DNA of 41,339 nucleotides from a virus. Within the stretch, counting starts at the first letter, position 1; each line of letters opens with the position of its first letter. Shown piece by piece: positions 7,680-16,391 of this stretch. The DNA lies in the IMG/VR virus record IMGVR_UViG_3300047202_000202, positions 1 to 41,339 of that record. One strand, given 5' to 3'. The translations under genes and the position numbers were made by a program. The notes under the pieces are model-generated. The model ran no database searches. It was not told the origin of the DNA and saw only the letters and a program-made list of their open reading frames with translations.

Positions 7680-8564
7680 ATGGCTCAGTCTATTGGTCTT
7701 GTGACCAAATTTATGCCTATTTTGGATGAAGTTTATAAATTCGCTTCGGTTACGGCGCGCATGGATGCAATGACTAAACCCGTTGATTTTGCTGGGGCTT
7801 CTGTTGTGGAGATTTTTACAACTACCCCTATTGGGTTGGGTACATACTCTCGTGCGCTTGGTTATCCAAAAGGACAGGTTGTGGGCGCTTGGGAAAGTTT
7901 TACTTTGGCGGCACAACGTGGTAGGGAGTTCAACATTGATCGAATGGACAACGAGGAATCACTTGGAATGGCATTCGGTACCTTGGTAGGTGAGTTCATC
8001 CGTACCCAGGTTGCACCTGAGATTGATGCGTATCGTTTTGCTAAGTACGCTGGAACTGGTTCCATTCAAACCGTTACCGGGGCAACATTAGCCAGCAACA
8101 GTATAATCGCTGCCGTCGACGCTGCAAAGGCTGCTTTGAATGCTTATGAAGTTCCGATGGAAGGGCGCTTACTGTATATGTCCAGCTTGTGTAAGGGATA
8201 CTTGGAGCAGGCTATTTCTCGTACGCTGGGAAATGATAATACGGCGGACAGGCGTTTACGTTTCTTTGATGGAATGGAAATTGTTGAGGTTCCGGCGGGA
8301 CGTTTTTACACAATAGTTACGCTGGATTCTGGTTCTGGTGGCGTTGACGCTGGTGGCTTTAGCAATGGTGGGGTAGGCATCAATTTTATGCTGCTTCACC
8401 CGTCGGCAGTTATTCAGGCAACAAAGTTGGCCAAGTTGAAAATTTTTTCCCCCGACGAGAATCAGGATTATGATGCCTGGAAATTCCAGTACCGGCTATA
8501 CCACGACGCCTTTGTTTACCCGCAAAAAGTCAAGGGTGTATACCTCCATAAGCTAGGAGCATAA
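7680..8564 (+). CDS. Major capsid protein
   Basis: A 294-residue protein with a strong ribosome binding site (AAGGAGA), directly after the scaffold gene. This is the position and size of HK97-fold major capsid proteins. It has the typical N-terminal helix region, a central segment resembling the E-loop/P-domain (GRLLYMSSLCKGYLEQAISR), and a C-terminal part ending in KFQYRLYHDAFVYPQKVKGV, a pattern frequent at the end of such capsid proteins. There is no N-terminal prohead protease gene and no obvious long delta domain, which agrees with a separate scaffold protein. It forms the icosahedral shell. Confidence 0.88.
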   Translation: MAQSIGLVTKFMPILDEVYKFASVTARMDAMTKPVDFAGASVVEIFTTTPIGLGTYSRALGYPKGQVVGAWESFTLAAQRGREFNIDRMDNEESLGMAFGTLVGEFIRTQVAPEIDAYRFAKYAGTGSIQTVTGATLASNSIIAAVDAAKAALNAYEVPMEGRLLYMSSLCKGYLEQAISRTLGNDNTADRRLRFFDGMEIVEVPAGRFYTIVTLDSGSGGVDAGGFSNGGVGINFMLLHPSAVIQATKLAKLKIFSPDENQDYDAWKFQYRLYHDAFVYPQKVKGVYLHKLGA

Positions 8565-8565
8565 G

Positions 8566-8799
8566 ATGAAAATGCGCAATGGTGGCGTGATCATCGATAT
8601 TAACCCGCTTGATATGAGCGGATACATAAAGGCCGGATTCGTAGAGATTAAGGAAGAGGCGTCGGAGGATGAAGCAGCGTTGGATTCTTCCTCCTCTTCC
8701 TTAGATCCGGCAGAGGTTGAACCATCATCCCTGGTTGTTGATAATAAGGTAAAACCACTTCGAAGGGGTGAAAAAGTATCTAAAAAGGCGGTGAAATGA
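8566..8799 (+). CDS. Small acidic/Ser-rich protein after the capsid gene
   Basis: A 77-residue protein that starts one base after the capsid stop (ribosome binding site TAGGAG within the capsid gene end). The first 35 residues (GGVIIDINPLDMSGYIKAGF) look folded. Residues about 36-60 are acidic and Ser-rich, probably disordered, and the tail is basic (RRGEKVSKKAVK). The place between capsid and connector genes fits a head accessory, decoration or spacer protein. No family recognised. Confidence 0.75.
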   Translation: MKMRNGGVIIDINPLDMSGYIKAGFVEIKEEASEDEAALDSSSSSLDPAEVEPSSLVVDNKVKPLRRGEKVSKKAVK

Positions 8800-9683
8800 T
8801 GGGCGGAATTGATTGGGCCTTACAATTGCAAAATGATTCTAAAAACATTGATTTAGCCGTCGGTACAGGTCGCGAGTTTTGGGCGATTCAATCCACTGAG
8901 GCTTTCTTTCAAACGTTCGTTGATGAGAAAGGTCTATACCCAGACGGCGTGGCGAAGTGTTATACCACCATCCAAGCTGCAATAGATGCTTGTGTAAATA
9001 ACCGAGGTGATGTGGTTAATGTTGTTGGTGAGTGGACTAGCGACGTTAATCTTGTCAACCTCAATAAGTGGGGAATTACAGTAAGAGGTGCCACTGACTG
9101 GAATAACATCACCGGTGGTGGAAATGCAAACATCACCTGTACGGGCGCTGCACTTGCTACTGTAATTATCTCGCATGCAAAGTGCCATCTTGAGAACTTG
9201 GTTATTTATGCTAACGGCACAGGTGAAACGAAGGGCATTGAATTTGGCGGTTCTGTCTCGCAAATTCTAATCCGTAACGTTGAGATTGTGAAAAATGGTG
9301 GCACCAATGGACAAGGGTATGGGATTTTAGGGACGAACGTACCCGTTAGAGCTTGCTTTGAGCACATCAAGATCACTGGAAAAGCCGACCATTCGCTGAA
9401 ATGGGGGGTTGGTATTCAATCAGCTTCCTACGGATGCGTTTGGAGAGACATTGAGATAAGTGACACCACCGCTCAAGCAATTTACAACGTAGGCTCTTCA
9501 GGCGATTTGTTTGAAGATATTACTTGCATGCCCTCCTGCGTGACAGGTCTTCAAATAGGAGGTGGTGACGCAGCTAATTCTGTGATTAAGCATTGTCATG
9601 TGCTGGCTGCTACTCCAGGGGTTAGTTCGGCGCTAATTTCACAAAGTTATATAGCAGGATTGTCTGCTTACGCCGGGACGTAA
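8796..9683 (+). CDS. Beta-helix (pectate-lyase-like) head-associated protein
   Basis: A 295-residue protein whose start overlaps the previous stop by four bases (ATGATG; M1 or M2 could be used). After an N-terminal segment of about 60 residues, it has YTTIQAAIDACVNNRGDVV, the classic entry to a right-handed parallel beta-helix. Short beta rungs with repeated N/G-rich turns follow (for example GIEFGGSVSQILIRNVEIVK). Beta-helix proteins in phages are usually fibres or tailspikes in the tail module. This one lies between the major capsid and the head-tail connector genes, so it may be a capsid decoration or head fibre that binds host surface glycans. The enzymatic residues of a lyase cannot be assigned. 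Confidence 0.72.
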   Translation: MMGGIDWALQLQNDSKNIDLAVGTGREFWAIQSTEAFFQTFVDEKGLYPDGVAKCYTTIQAAIDACVNNRGDVVNVVGEWTSDVNLVNLNKWGITVRGATDWNNITGGGNANITCTGAALATVIISHAKCHLENLVIYANGTGETKGIEFGGSVSQILIRNVEIVKNGGTNGQGYGILGTNVPVRACFEHIKITGKADHSLKWGVGIQSASYGCVWRDIEISDTTAQAIYNVGSSGDLFEDITCMPSCVTGLQIGGGDAANSVIKHCHVLAATPGVSSALISQSYIAGLSAYAGT

Positions 9684-9707
9684 GAATAAGGAATAGAGGA
9701 AGTAGCA

Positions 9708-10124
9708 ATGACCGCATACGCAGATTATACATACTATACGAACACATATCTCGGAGCGGTCATTGCTTCTCCTGACTTTGCGCGCTTAGCATTACGCGCT
9801 TCTTTTGAAGTAGATCGGATCACATTCAACCGTGCAGCCCCTGTAGTTGCTGAGGCCATTGATACATCAACGATTGATTTGATCAAAATGGCAACATGCG
9901 CTGTTGCAGAGCAGATTCAAACTAACGAGTCAGAAGGCGGTGTAGATGGAATTAGTTCTGAGCAGGTGGGTAGTTACTCTGTAACTTATTCAGATAGTTC
10001 TAGTAAGCGCATATCTAATTTAAAGAAAGTCCAGCAGGCGGCTAGTTTATATCTGGGTCAATCTGGATTAATGTTTTCTGGATTTATATCAGGTGAGTAT
10101 GGTGGAGTAACAGATGAGGACTAA
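9708..10124 (+). CDS. Head-tail connector (adaptor) protein
   Basis: A 138-residue, mostly helical protein. The opening (AYADYTYYTNTYLG followed by FARLALRASFEVDRITFNRA) is typical of gp6/gp15-like adaptor proteins that sit under the portal ring. It has a ribosome binding site (AGAGGAAG) and is the first of four small genes in the conserved connector order. It overlaps the next gene by 11 bases. Confidence 0.78.
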   Translation: MTAYADYTYYTNTYLGAVIASPDFARLALRASFEVDRITFNRAAPVVAEAIDTSTIDLIKMATCAVAEQIQTNESEGGVDGISSEQVGSYSVTYSDSSSKRISNLKKVQQAASLYLGQSGLMFSGFISGEYGGVTDED

Positions 10125-10548
10125 CTGCTCGTGCACCGTTTATAATCGATACGTTGTTGATGGGATTGAGTATTATCAGCACACGTACGTTTATGATGTT
10201 GCCTGGGAAGACCGCAAGCAGATTAATACACTTGCCACTGGCGGGAACATTTCTACTAATAGTGCGCGTGCGTTTATACCGCTTGCCCGTGGAAAGAATT
10301 ATTTAAAGCCAAAAGCGTGGGGTGCTTTAATTACTAAGACAGGCAAGTGGACGCTTGCTGAGGGCGATTATGTTGTAAAAGGGTTGGTGGCGGATGAGAT
10401 TCATTATGCTGTTGTATCACCACCCACTGCAGCTTTTTTAATCGTTGATCTTAAGAGTAAGTATGATGATGTTTTTCAAATTTCAAGCGTTGATACAATG
10501 GACGCCGGAAGTCAATCAATGCATCATTGGAATGTGGGGTTAAAATAA
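10114..10548 (+). CDS. Head closure / minor capsid protein
   Basis: A 144-residue protein in the second position of the connector block, with a ribosome binding site GGTGGAG inside the preceding gene. It is beta-rich and opens RTNCSCTVYNRYVVDGIEYY, a pattern seen in small minor-capsid proteins of Bacillota phages. It probably acts as the stopper/closure protein. The role is inferred mainly from gene order. Confidence 0.65.
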   Translation: MRTNCSCTVYNRYVVDGIEYYQHTYVYDVAWEDRKQINTLATGGNISTNSARAFIPLARGKNYLKPKAWGALITKTGKWTLAEGDYVVKGLVADEIHYAVVSPPTAAFLIVDLKSKYDDVFQISSVDTMDAGSQSMHHWNVGLK

Positions 10549-10549
10549 C

Positions 10550-10945
10550 GTGTCAACACCTGCTATAAAAACTCCGCAGGATGAAATTTTTATCGATCAA
10601 CCAAGTATGAAGGTTAAGTTGATATGGAACACTCATTTTCAACCCAAGTGGCAAGGACGGTATACGAACGTTCAAAAGTACGTTGATTCTGAGGTTTTAC
10701 GCTTGTGTGAACCTTTTATTCCGCTCTTAACGGGGATGTTGATCATGTCTGGAATTCTTGGTACTGACATTGGTTCTGGGGTAGTTTCTTGGACTGCGCC
10801 GTATGCTCGTTATCAATACTATTTGAAACGCGGTGTTGGAACCCAGACAGGACCTCTACGCGGTCCACATTGGTTCGTACGAATGAAGGCTGTTTATAAA
10901 GGTTTGATCATAGCAGGCGCTCAAAAGATTGCGGGCGGTGGATAA
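10550..10945 (+). CDS. Minor capsid protein / tail completion (Minor_capsid_2-like)
   Basis: A 131-residue protein starting with GTG. It carries the segment EPFIPLLTGMLIMSGILGTD followed by SWTAPYARYQYYLKRG and a GPHWFVRMKA motif, which is characteristic of the minor capsid 2 family (tail completion or neck proteins). It lies third in the connector block and starts one base after the previous stop. Confidence 0.75.
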   Translation: MSTPAIKTPQDEIFIDQPSMKVKLIWNTHFQPKWQGRYTNVQKYVDSEVLRLCEPFIPLLTGMLIMSGILGTDIGSGVVSWTAPYARYQYYLKRGVGTQTGPLRGPHWFVRMKAVYKGLIIAGAQKIAGGG

Positions 10946-10947
10946 AA

Positions 10948-11376
10948 ATGGCAGCGACAACGACTATTGAGGCAATAAAGAGTTACCTTAAGACCTATTC
11001 AGGGTTAAAGAGTAAGGCGCCTATGTGGGTTGATTTTTTAGGTCATAAGCCTACAGAGTATGCTATTATCCCACTTCCTGGTGAAAAGATTATTGAGACA
11101 TATGTAAATGGCAGCTCGTTACGGGCATTTCCATTTGCATTTCAAAGCATGGAGTCAACGGCCGATGAGCTGGCAAGACTTCAAACCAATGGTTTTTATG
11201 AGTCCTTGTCTGATTGGTTTGAGACTCAATCAGAATCAGGTATACTGCCAACGTTAAATTCTAATAAAGTGGCAGAGCGGATTGAGACTTTAGGTTGGGC
11301 ATTCCTGTTTGAGCAGGGAGAATCTAGTACTGGTATATATCAGATCCAGTGTCGTTTGGTGTATGAACAATCGTAG
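10948..11376 (+). CDS. Tail terminator / minor capsid protein
   Basis: A 142-residue protein in fourth place in the connector block, immediately before the tail tube genes. This is the usual slot of the tail terminator that caps the tube. It has an N-terminal helix (TTTIEAIKSYLKTYSGLKSK) and a C-terminal beta-strand ending IYQIQCRLVYEQS, consistent with the small alpha/beta fold of such proteins. The function is assigned from position and shape. Confidence 0.65.
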   Translation: MAATTTIEAIKSYLKTYSGLKSKAPMWVDFLGHKPTEYAIIPLPGEKIIETYVNGSSLRAFPFAFQSMESTADELARLQTNGFYESLSDWFETQSESGILPTLNSNKVAERIETLGWAFLFEQGESSTGIYQIQCRLVYEQS

Positions 11377-11391
11377 TTAAAGGAGATAACA

Positions 11392-11883
11392 ATGACTGCT
11401 ACTAAGGTAAAAAGAAGTCAGATTAAAACTTTTCTCGATGTTTCCGGTTTAGCGGATGGTTCAGAGTATGAATTGCTCGGGGATGGTGTGGTGGCTGGAA
11501 AAATTTCTATGAATCCTAAGGTTACCAATGAAACTTACATCAACCAGGATAACGCGAGTATAACGGTTGATAGTTATGCTCCCACCATGTCAATTGAGCA
11601 GGTAGCCAAGGTCGGTGATGCGGTCTTCGATTTTATTGACGGTCTTAGAATTAATCGCGCTGTTTTAGAGGCCGCAGAAACAGTTATCTGCAATGTTTGG
11701 TTGTATGATGCGGACGGTGCTCCTGGTGCCTATATTGCAGAGGAACAGGCCGTTTCAGTTCAAATCGACGATTTTGGTGGGGAGGGTGGTTCACCTGCGC
11801 GCATCAATTATACAATCAATTACATCGGTGATCCGGTTCCGGGTACCTTTGATGAGGATGATAGTACGTTCACTCCAGACTAG
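11392..11883 (+). CDS. Major tail (tube) protein, undecorated copy
   Basis: A 163-residue protein with a strong ribosome binding site (AAAGGAGAT). It has the features of siphophage tube proteins: a beta-rich core with repeated strand patterns, a conserved stretch KVTNETYINQDNASITVDSY and a C-terminal DFGGEGGSPARINYTINYIG. It is followed directly by a longer paralogue that shares both stretches. Tube subunits stack as rings around the tape measure protein. Confidence 0.85.
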   Translation: MTATKVKRSQIKTFLDVSGLADGSEYELLGDGVVAGKISMNPKVTNETYINQDNASITVDSYAPTMSIEQVAKVGDAVFDFIDGLRINRAVLEAAETVICNVWLYDADGAPGAYIAEEQAVSVQIDDFGGEGGSPARINYTINYIGDPVPGTFDEDDSTFTPD

Positions 11884-11892
11884 GAGCAAAAT

Positions 11893-12675
11893 ATGACAAC
11901 CAAAATTAAAAGAAGTTTGTTCAAAACATTTTTAAATATTGGTACTCTAATTGCTCCGGAATGGTCCATAGTTGGTCCAGGAGTGGTCACGGGAAGATTG
12001 GGGTATGATCCTAAAATCACCAATGAAACGTATATTGATGAGGATAATGCGAGTATAACCATTGATGGTTATGCCCCTACTTTTCCAATTGATATGGTTG
12101 CTAGGGTAAATGATCCACCCGCTGTTTTTGAGTTTATTGATTCGTTGCGTAAATCAAGAGCAATATTAGAGGATGCAGAAACTGAAATATGCAATGTACT
12201 ATTATATCAAACTCCGGCGGGTGGTTATTACTATGCTGAAAAGCAGGCCGTCAGTATTCAGGTAGAAGATTTTGGTGGAGAAGGTGGTTCACCTGCACGT
12301 ATTAACTATACGATCAATTTTTTGGGCGATCCTGTATCGGGCATATTTAAACCAGCGGCTCCGGCAACATTTGAGGCTAATCCAATTACTACAGTACTAA
12401 CTACAATGGTCATTGGAACCGCTGTACTTATCCCACTTTTTGCGGACGATCACAGCAATTTACTATACACGTCTTCCGTGATTAATGAGATTGATGAGGA
12501 AGTATTGACGTCAACCCTAGCAGGTGCTGACATTGTACAGAAGGTTGGTGTTACTGAGGTAAATCAGAGTGCTGCTGCTGCTTTAGCTGTGGGATTAAAT
12601 CATATTACCATCGAGGTAACTGTTGGTGAAGAGGTTAGTACTTACCGCGTTGATATAACCAGGGCAGCGGCGTAA
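11893..12675 (+). CDS. Second tail tube protein with C-terminal beta-sandwich domain
   Basis: A 260-residue protein. Residues 1-155 are a close paralogue of the preceding tube protein, with shared stretches KITNETYIDEDNASIT and EDFGGEGGSPARINYTINFL. Residues about 160-260 are an added domain with LAVGLNHITIEVTVGEEVST followed by YRVDITRAA, the signature of cadherin-like beta-sandwich (Ig-like) modules that stud phage tails. It has its own ribosome binding site (TAGGAG) overlapping the previous stop. The phage therefore encodes plain and decorated tube subunits as separate genes. In SPP1 the same effect comes from a frameshift. Confidence 0.82.
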   Translation: MTTKIKRSLFKTFLNIGTLIAPEWSIVGPGVVTGRLGYDPKITNETYIDEDNASITIDGYAPTFPIDMVARVNDPPAVFEFIDSLRKSRAILEDAETEICNVLLYQTPAGGYYYAEKQAVSIQVEDFGGEGGSPARINYTINFLGDPVSGIFKPAAPATFEANPITTVLTTMVIGTAVLIPLFADDHSNLLYTSSVINEIDEEVLTSTLAGADIVQKVGVTEVNQSAAAALAVGLNHITIEVTVGEEVSTYRVDITRAAA

Positions 12676-12704
12676 GAATTAGTATTCATTCAAAGGAGTT
12701 GATC

Positions 12705-13163
12705 ATGCCTGATTATCCCAGTATACGCGTTGATACTGGTATAAAACGTGTTCAAATAAACGATGGACCGGACTTTATTGAGTTCAATCCAAGCGATGTT
12801 ACATTTGCTGAGCGGTTTTACCAGGTTATGCAAGAGTTCGAGGTTAAAAAAGAAGAGTACTTAATTCGTGCCAACGAGGTTGATGCCAATAAAAAAATTG
12901 GTCCTGATGGTATAACCACTAACCTGCCCGAAGAAATAGCCATAATTCGTGATATATGTGAATTCATGCGCTCTGAGATTGATGTACTATTCGGAACAGG
13001 AACGAGTCAAAAAGTGTTCGGGTCCGCTTTAGCCGTTGGAATGTTTGAGCAGTTTTTTAACGGTATACTTCCATTTATTAAAGTAGCTCGATCAAATAAA
13101 ACCGCTAAGTATATGCCAAAAACACCGAATAAAAAACGACGCGCGCGCAGAATAGTTAAATGA
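12705..13163 (+). CDS. Tail assembly chaperone, first gene (gpG-like)
   Basis: A 152-residue protein between the tube and tape-measure genes, the standard position of tail assembly chaperones that coat the tape measure during tail building. It contains FIEFNPSDVTFAERFYQVMQ and a basic C-terminus (KKRRARRIVK). ATG 12705 is chosen over TTG 12699 because AAAGGAG (12692-12698) is six bases upstream. It overlaps the next gene by ATGA. Confidence 0.75.
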   Translation: MPDYPSIRVDTGIKRVQINDGPDFIEFNPSDVTFAERFYQVMQEFEVKKEEYLIRANEVDANKKIGPDGITTNLPEEIAIIRDICEFMRSEIDVLFGTGTSQKVFGSALAVGMFEQFFNGILPFIKVARSNKTAKYMPKTPNKKRRARRIVK

Positions 13164-13744
13164 ACATACTGGTTGATGAGTTTCCAAAGTCTGTTGATAT
13201 TAACGGGGTTGAGTATTCGCTTAATACTGATTTTCGTACCTGCGTTAGAATTATTCTTGCCTTTGAGGATGATAGTTTAACCTCGCAAGAAAAGCAGATG
13301 ATAATGCTTGAGAATATGTACAATAAGATACCCGACGATGTTGAAGTTGCCATTGAACGGGCGGCAGAATTTCTCAATGGAGGAGAGATAAGTAGTAATT
13401 TGGATTCACCAATGCGGTTATACTCTTTTGCGAAGGATGCAAATTTAATTTTTGCGGCTTTTAAGCAAACACATAATGTAGACTTAGAAAAAGAGCGAAT
13501 TCATTGGTGGAAATTTTTAGCCCTATTTATGGATTTAGGGGGTGAAACAACTTTTTGTAATTTGGTTTCACTTCGTAAGCGACTTAAAACCGGTCAGGCA
13601 TCAAGGGAAGAGCACCGTGTTGCTAGAGAAATAGGTGATATGATCGAAATTCCTGAACCTGATACGCGCACGTCCGAGGAAAAATTACGCGAGGAAGAGT
13701 TCATGCGTTTAATTACTAAGAATGATCAAGTAGGAGCGGTGTAA
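13160..13744 (+). CDS. Tail assembly chaperone, second gene (Gp15 family)
   Basis: A 194-residue protein of the bacteriophage Gp15 type. It opens NILVDEFPKSVDINGVEYSL, then NTDFRTCVRIILAFEDDSLT, and has the conserved HWWKFLALFMDLGGETTFCN segment. It lies directly before the tape measure gene and overlaps the previous chaperone by four bases (ATGA), which implies translational coupling. It works with the first chaperone on the tape measure protein. Confidence 0.85.
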   Translation: MNILVDEFPKSVDINGVEYSLNTDFRTCVRIILAFEDDSLTSQEKQMIMLENMYNKIPDDVEVAIERAAEFLNGGEISSNLDSPMRLYSFAKDANLIFAAFKQTHNVDLEKERIHWWKFLALFMDLGGETTFCNLVSLRKRLKTGQASREEHRVAREIGDMIEIPEPDTRTSEEKLREEEFMRLITKNDQVGAV

Positions 13745-13748
13745 AATA

Positions 13749-16391
13749 ATGCCTGGTGGATACGACGGATCTATTCGCATAGATACTTCTGTTGATAGCA
13801 GTGGTATGACAACTGGTACCAGCCGTATAAAACAAGTATTACACGGTCTTGGTTCCATATTAAGTAAAATAGGTCTTGCTGTAGCCGCGGCTTTTGCAAC
13901 CACATATATAACAAATTATATAAAGAAATTAAGGGAGGGGTATTCGGCTATACAAAAGGATGCTGTAAAAGTAGAAACTAGTACCGTGGCCGTAAAGAAT
14001 TTATCCGGCGCATTTAAAAAAGTAGCCGTTACCGCTGGTGGTGCAACCGCTGCTATTGCAACAGTATCAATTGCAATTATTGCCCTTTCTGCTGCGGTTA
14101 CTTTAGTTATTGCTGCTCTAACCATTGTTAGCACCGTTTTAACCGTGTTCGGTTCAGTTATCTTCGCCGCCGTAAAAAATACGGCTGTATTTGCGGCAGA
14201 ATTTAAACGACTGCAACTCTCAGCCTTGGCCGTGGGTGAAATGTTTGGTTTTACTAAGGATGAAACAAGAAAATTAACTGACGAGTTGGTGGCTTCGGGT
14301 ATTCAAACAGATGTTGCTAATAAAGCGTACATTAATTTTGCACGAGAAGGTTTAAAAGTTTCCTTGCTCCCTGCTTTGGCCAGGGGTGCTCAAAATTTAG
14401 CAATGTTTGCTGAGTCGGGTGAAACGTCAAGTGATATGCTTGAACGTTTATTGGATGGAATTTTAACATTAAATCCATTAATGCTTAGAACTGCTGGTTT
14501 GGCTGTGGATTTAGATGTTGCTTATAAGAAATATGCTGATACACTTGGAGTAACATCAGATAAACTAACTATAATGCAGCAACGTGAAGCAGCTATGTCT
14601 GCGGTGATGGAAAAATTAAAGGGTGTCACAGGCTTATATGAATTATCTCAACGAACAGCCGCTGGACAAATGATGTCCAACATTAGAATAATAAATGAGT
14701 TTAAAGCAGCTCTTGGTATGCCGTTTCAAGATACATTATATACTGTGGTTAAGGCTTTTAATGATTTGATCAAAGTATGGACAATAGCAATACAACCAGG
14801 TGGTCAATTTTATTTGGTGCTAGTTTCTATTAGTGATATTACAATGTTTTTAGCAAGAAGGGTATCTGGACTACTTTCAGGACTAACTAAACTTCTAGGT
14901 TTGACCGGTGTAGGAACTCAAAGTATAGCGGATGCAGCCATTCAATCTGCTGAAGGTTTAGACTCAGCAGCTGGAGCTGCCAAGGAACTAGCTAAAAATA
15001 TTGAGGACTCCAGTAAAAAGGCGGGAGGAGCATTAGCCGCATTTGACCAATTGGATGTATTATTACAGAAGGAGGCGGAAAAACCTGCCGTTGTTGAAGT
15101 GATCGACACTACAGGTGTTGAAACTGGTGTTGGAGCTGCAACAGCATCTGTGAGTGAACTTACAAAGTCAGTAAGTTGGTTAGAAGAGATTTGGGAAAAA
15201 TTTAAAAAATCTTGGGTTTGGACATTCATTCTAAATTCAATAGAAGGTGTACTTCATATACTTATGGGAATTATAGATCTATTGAAGGGAAAATGGAGCG
15301 AGGTGTGGGAGCACTTTAAAGAGGCTGCTAAACTATATTGGGAAAATTTAAAACTTCTATGGTCTGTATTCGCTTCTTGGTTTGATGAGCATGTTCTACA
15401 GCCGTTAATTACTTGGTTTAAGGACGCCTGGGAAAAGATAAAAACATATGCCAAGGTTGCTTGGGAATGGGTCAAAGAAACTTGGAGAGCGTTTGCAGAT
15501 TGGTTTAAACAATTTGTACTGGATCCAGCAAAGAAATTTTTTACTGAGTTATGGGATAATATTGTAAATGGGGCTAAGGATGCTTGGTTAAAAATTACAC
15601 TTAAATGGGAAGAACTTGGAGAATGGTTTGAGGAGAATGTTAAGGAACCATTATCAGCAAGTTTCTCAGAAGCGTTGAAGAATGTAAAAAGATTCTTTGA
15701 TGATGCATGGACCCATATAACTGAACTGTGGAAAGACCTCGGAGCGTGGTATAGGGAGCATGTTACGGACCCCATTAAAAAGTTTTTTACGGATTTATGG
15801 GATAATATTAAAACTAAGGCCTCTGATGCTTGGCAGGGTATTGTGGATAAATGGAACGCTATAACAGCTTGGTTTAATGATAATATTATTAGTCCACTTA
15901 GGGAAAAGTGGGATACCATGTTAAATTGGCTCGGGGATAAGTGGGGCGTAATATTTACGGGTATTAAGGACTTTGTAAAGAATAGGGTAAATGATATTAT
16001 TGGTTTTATGAATAGGATGATTGAGAGTATAGTGGGTGGGATGAATTCTATTATAGGTGCAGCCAATACAATTGGGAATATAGTTCCTGGGTGGTGGCAT
16101 ATTCCAAATATTATCGTTCCGCGCATACCCTACCTTGCCACCGGTGCCGTTATTCCTCCCAACAGTCAATTTATGGCAGTACTTGGCGATCAAAAAACTG
16201 GACGCAATATAGAAGCTCCAGAAGAATTAATTCGTCAAATTATAAGGGAGGAGGTTGGTAAAATTCAAGCAGAGGTGACGATTAATTTTGCCGGTACACT
16301 CGCCTCCTTAGTCCGTGAACTAAAACCGTACATCGATAAGGAAAATACTCGCGTTGGTGGTAATTTAATAAAGAGTGGTGTTGTAGGATGA
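13749..16391 (+). CDS. Tail tape measure protein
   Basis: An 880-residue protein that sets tail length and is ejected during infection. Residues about 40-150 hold long Ala/Val/Ile-rich hydrophobic helices (IAIIALSAAVTLVIAALTIV), typical of tape measure proteins that form a channel in the host membrane. Residues about 410-500 are Ala-rich and helical. Residues 539-732 are an exact 41-residue tandem repeat rich in Trp (separate entry). The C-terminus is a more folded region (VPGWWHIPNIIVPRIPYLAT) that probably touches the baseplate. It overlaps the next gene by ATGA. The ribosome binding site is moderate (TAGGAG, spacing long). Confidence 0.9.
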   Translation: MPGGYDGSIRIDTSVDSSGMTTGTSRIKQVLHGLGSILSKIGLAVAAAFATTYITNYIKKLREGYSAIQKDAVKVETSTVAVKNLSGAFKKVAVTAGGATAAIATVSIAIIALSAAVTLVIAALTIVSTVLTVFGSVIFAAVKNTAVFAAEFKRLQLSALAVGEMFGFTKDETRKLTDELVASGIQTDVANKAYINFAREGLKVSLLPALARGAQNLAMFAESGETSSDMLERLLDGILTLNPLMLRTAGLAVDLDVAYKKYADTLGVTSDKLTIMQQREAAMSAVMEKLKGVTGLYELSQRTAAGQMMSNIRIINEFKAALGMPFQDTLYTVVKAFNDLIKVWTIAIQPGGQFYLVLVSISDITMFLARRVSGLLSGLTKLLGLTGVGTQSIADAAIQSAEGLDSAAGAAKELAKNIEDSSKKAGGALAAFDQLDVLLQKEAEKPAVVEVIDTTGVETGVGAATASVSELTKSVSWLEEIWEKFKKSWVWTFILNSIEGVLHILMGIIDLLKGKWSEVWEHFKEAAKLYWENLKLLWSVFASWFDEHVLQPLITWFKDAWEKIKTYAKVAWEWVKETWRAFADWFKQFVLDPAKKFFTELWDNIVNGAKDAWLKITLKWEELGEWFEENVKEPLSASFSEALKNVKRFFDDAWTHITELWKDLGAWYREHVTDPIKKFFTDLWDNIKTKASDAWQGIVDKWNAITAWFNDNIISPLREKWDTMLNWLGDKWGVIFTGIKDFVKNRVNDIIGFMNRMIESIVGGMNSIIGAANTIGNIVPGWWHIPNIIVPRIPYLATGAVIPPNSQFMAVLGDQKTGRNIEAPEELIRQIIREEVGKIQAEVTINFAGTLASLVRELKPYIDKENTRVGGNLIKSGVVG
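15363..15944 (+). repeat. 41-residue Trp-rich tandem repeats in the tape measure gene
   Basis: Four complete 123-bp units (15363-15485, 15486-15608, 15609-15731, 15732-15854) and a partial fifth code for 41 residues each with a constant pattern: x-x-x-x-x-W-[FY], then V-x-x-P about five residues later, a central helix with F and W, then D-A-W-x-x-I and a final W. Unit starts are SVFASWF, RAFADWF, EELGEWF, KDLGAWY and NAITAWF. The period is exact at the protein level, while the DNA has diverged. Confidence 0.9.

Noticed and set aside
13119-13163. Programmed -1 frameshift joining the two tail chaperone genes (AAAAAAC run)
   Set aside because: The downstream frame has a TAA stop (13157-13159) directly before its ATG, so a -1 shift at the A-run would end there. 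The run is also not phased as a slippery heptamer. The ATGA overlap explains coupling.
15254-16126. Long open frame on the - strand within the tape measure gene
   Set aside because: It lies wholly opposite a clear coding gene, has no ribosome binding site, and mirrors the Trp-rich repeat codons.
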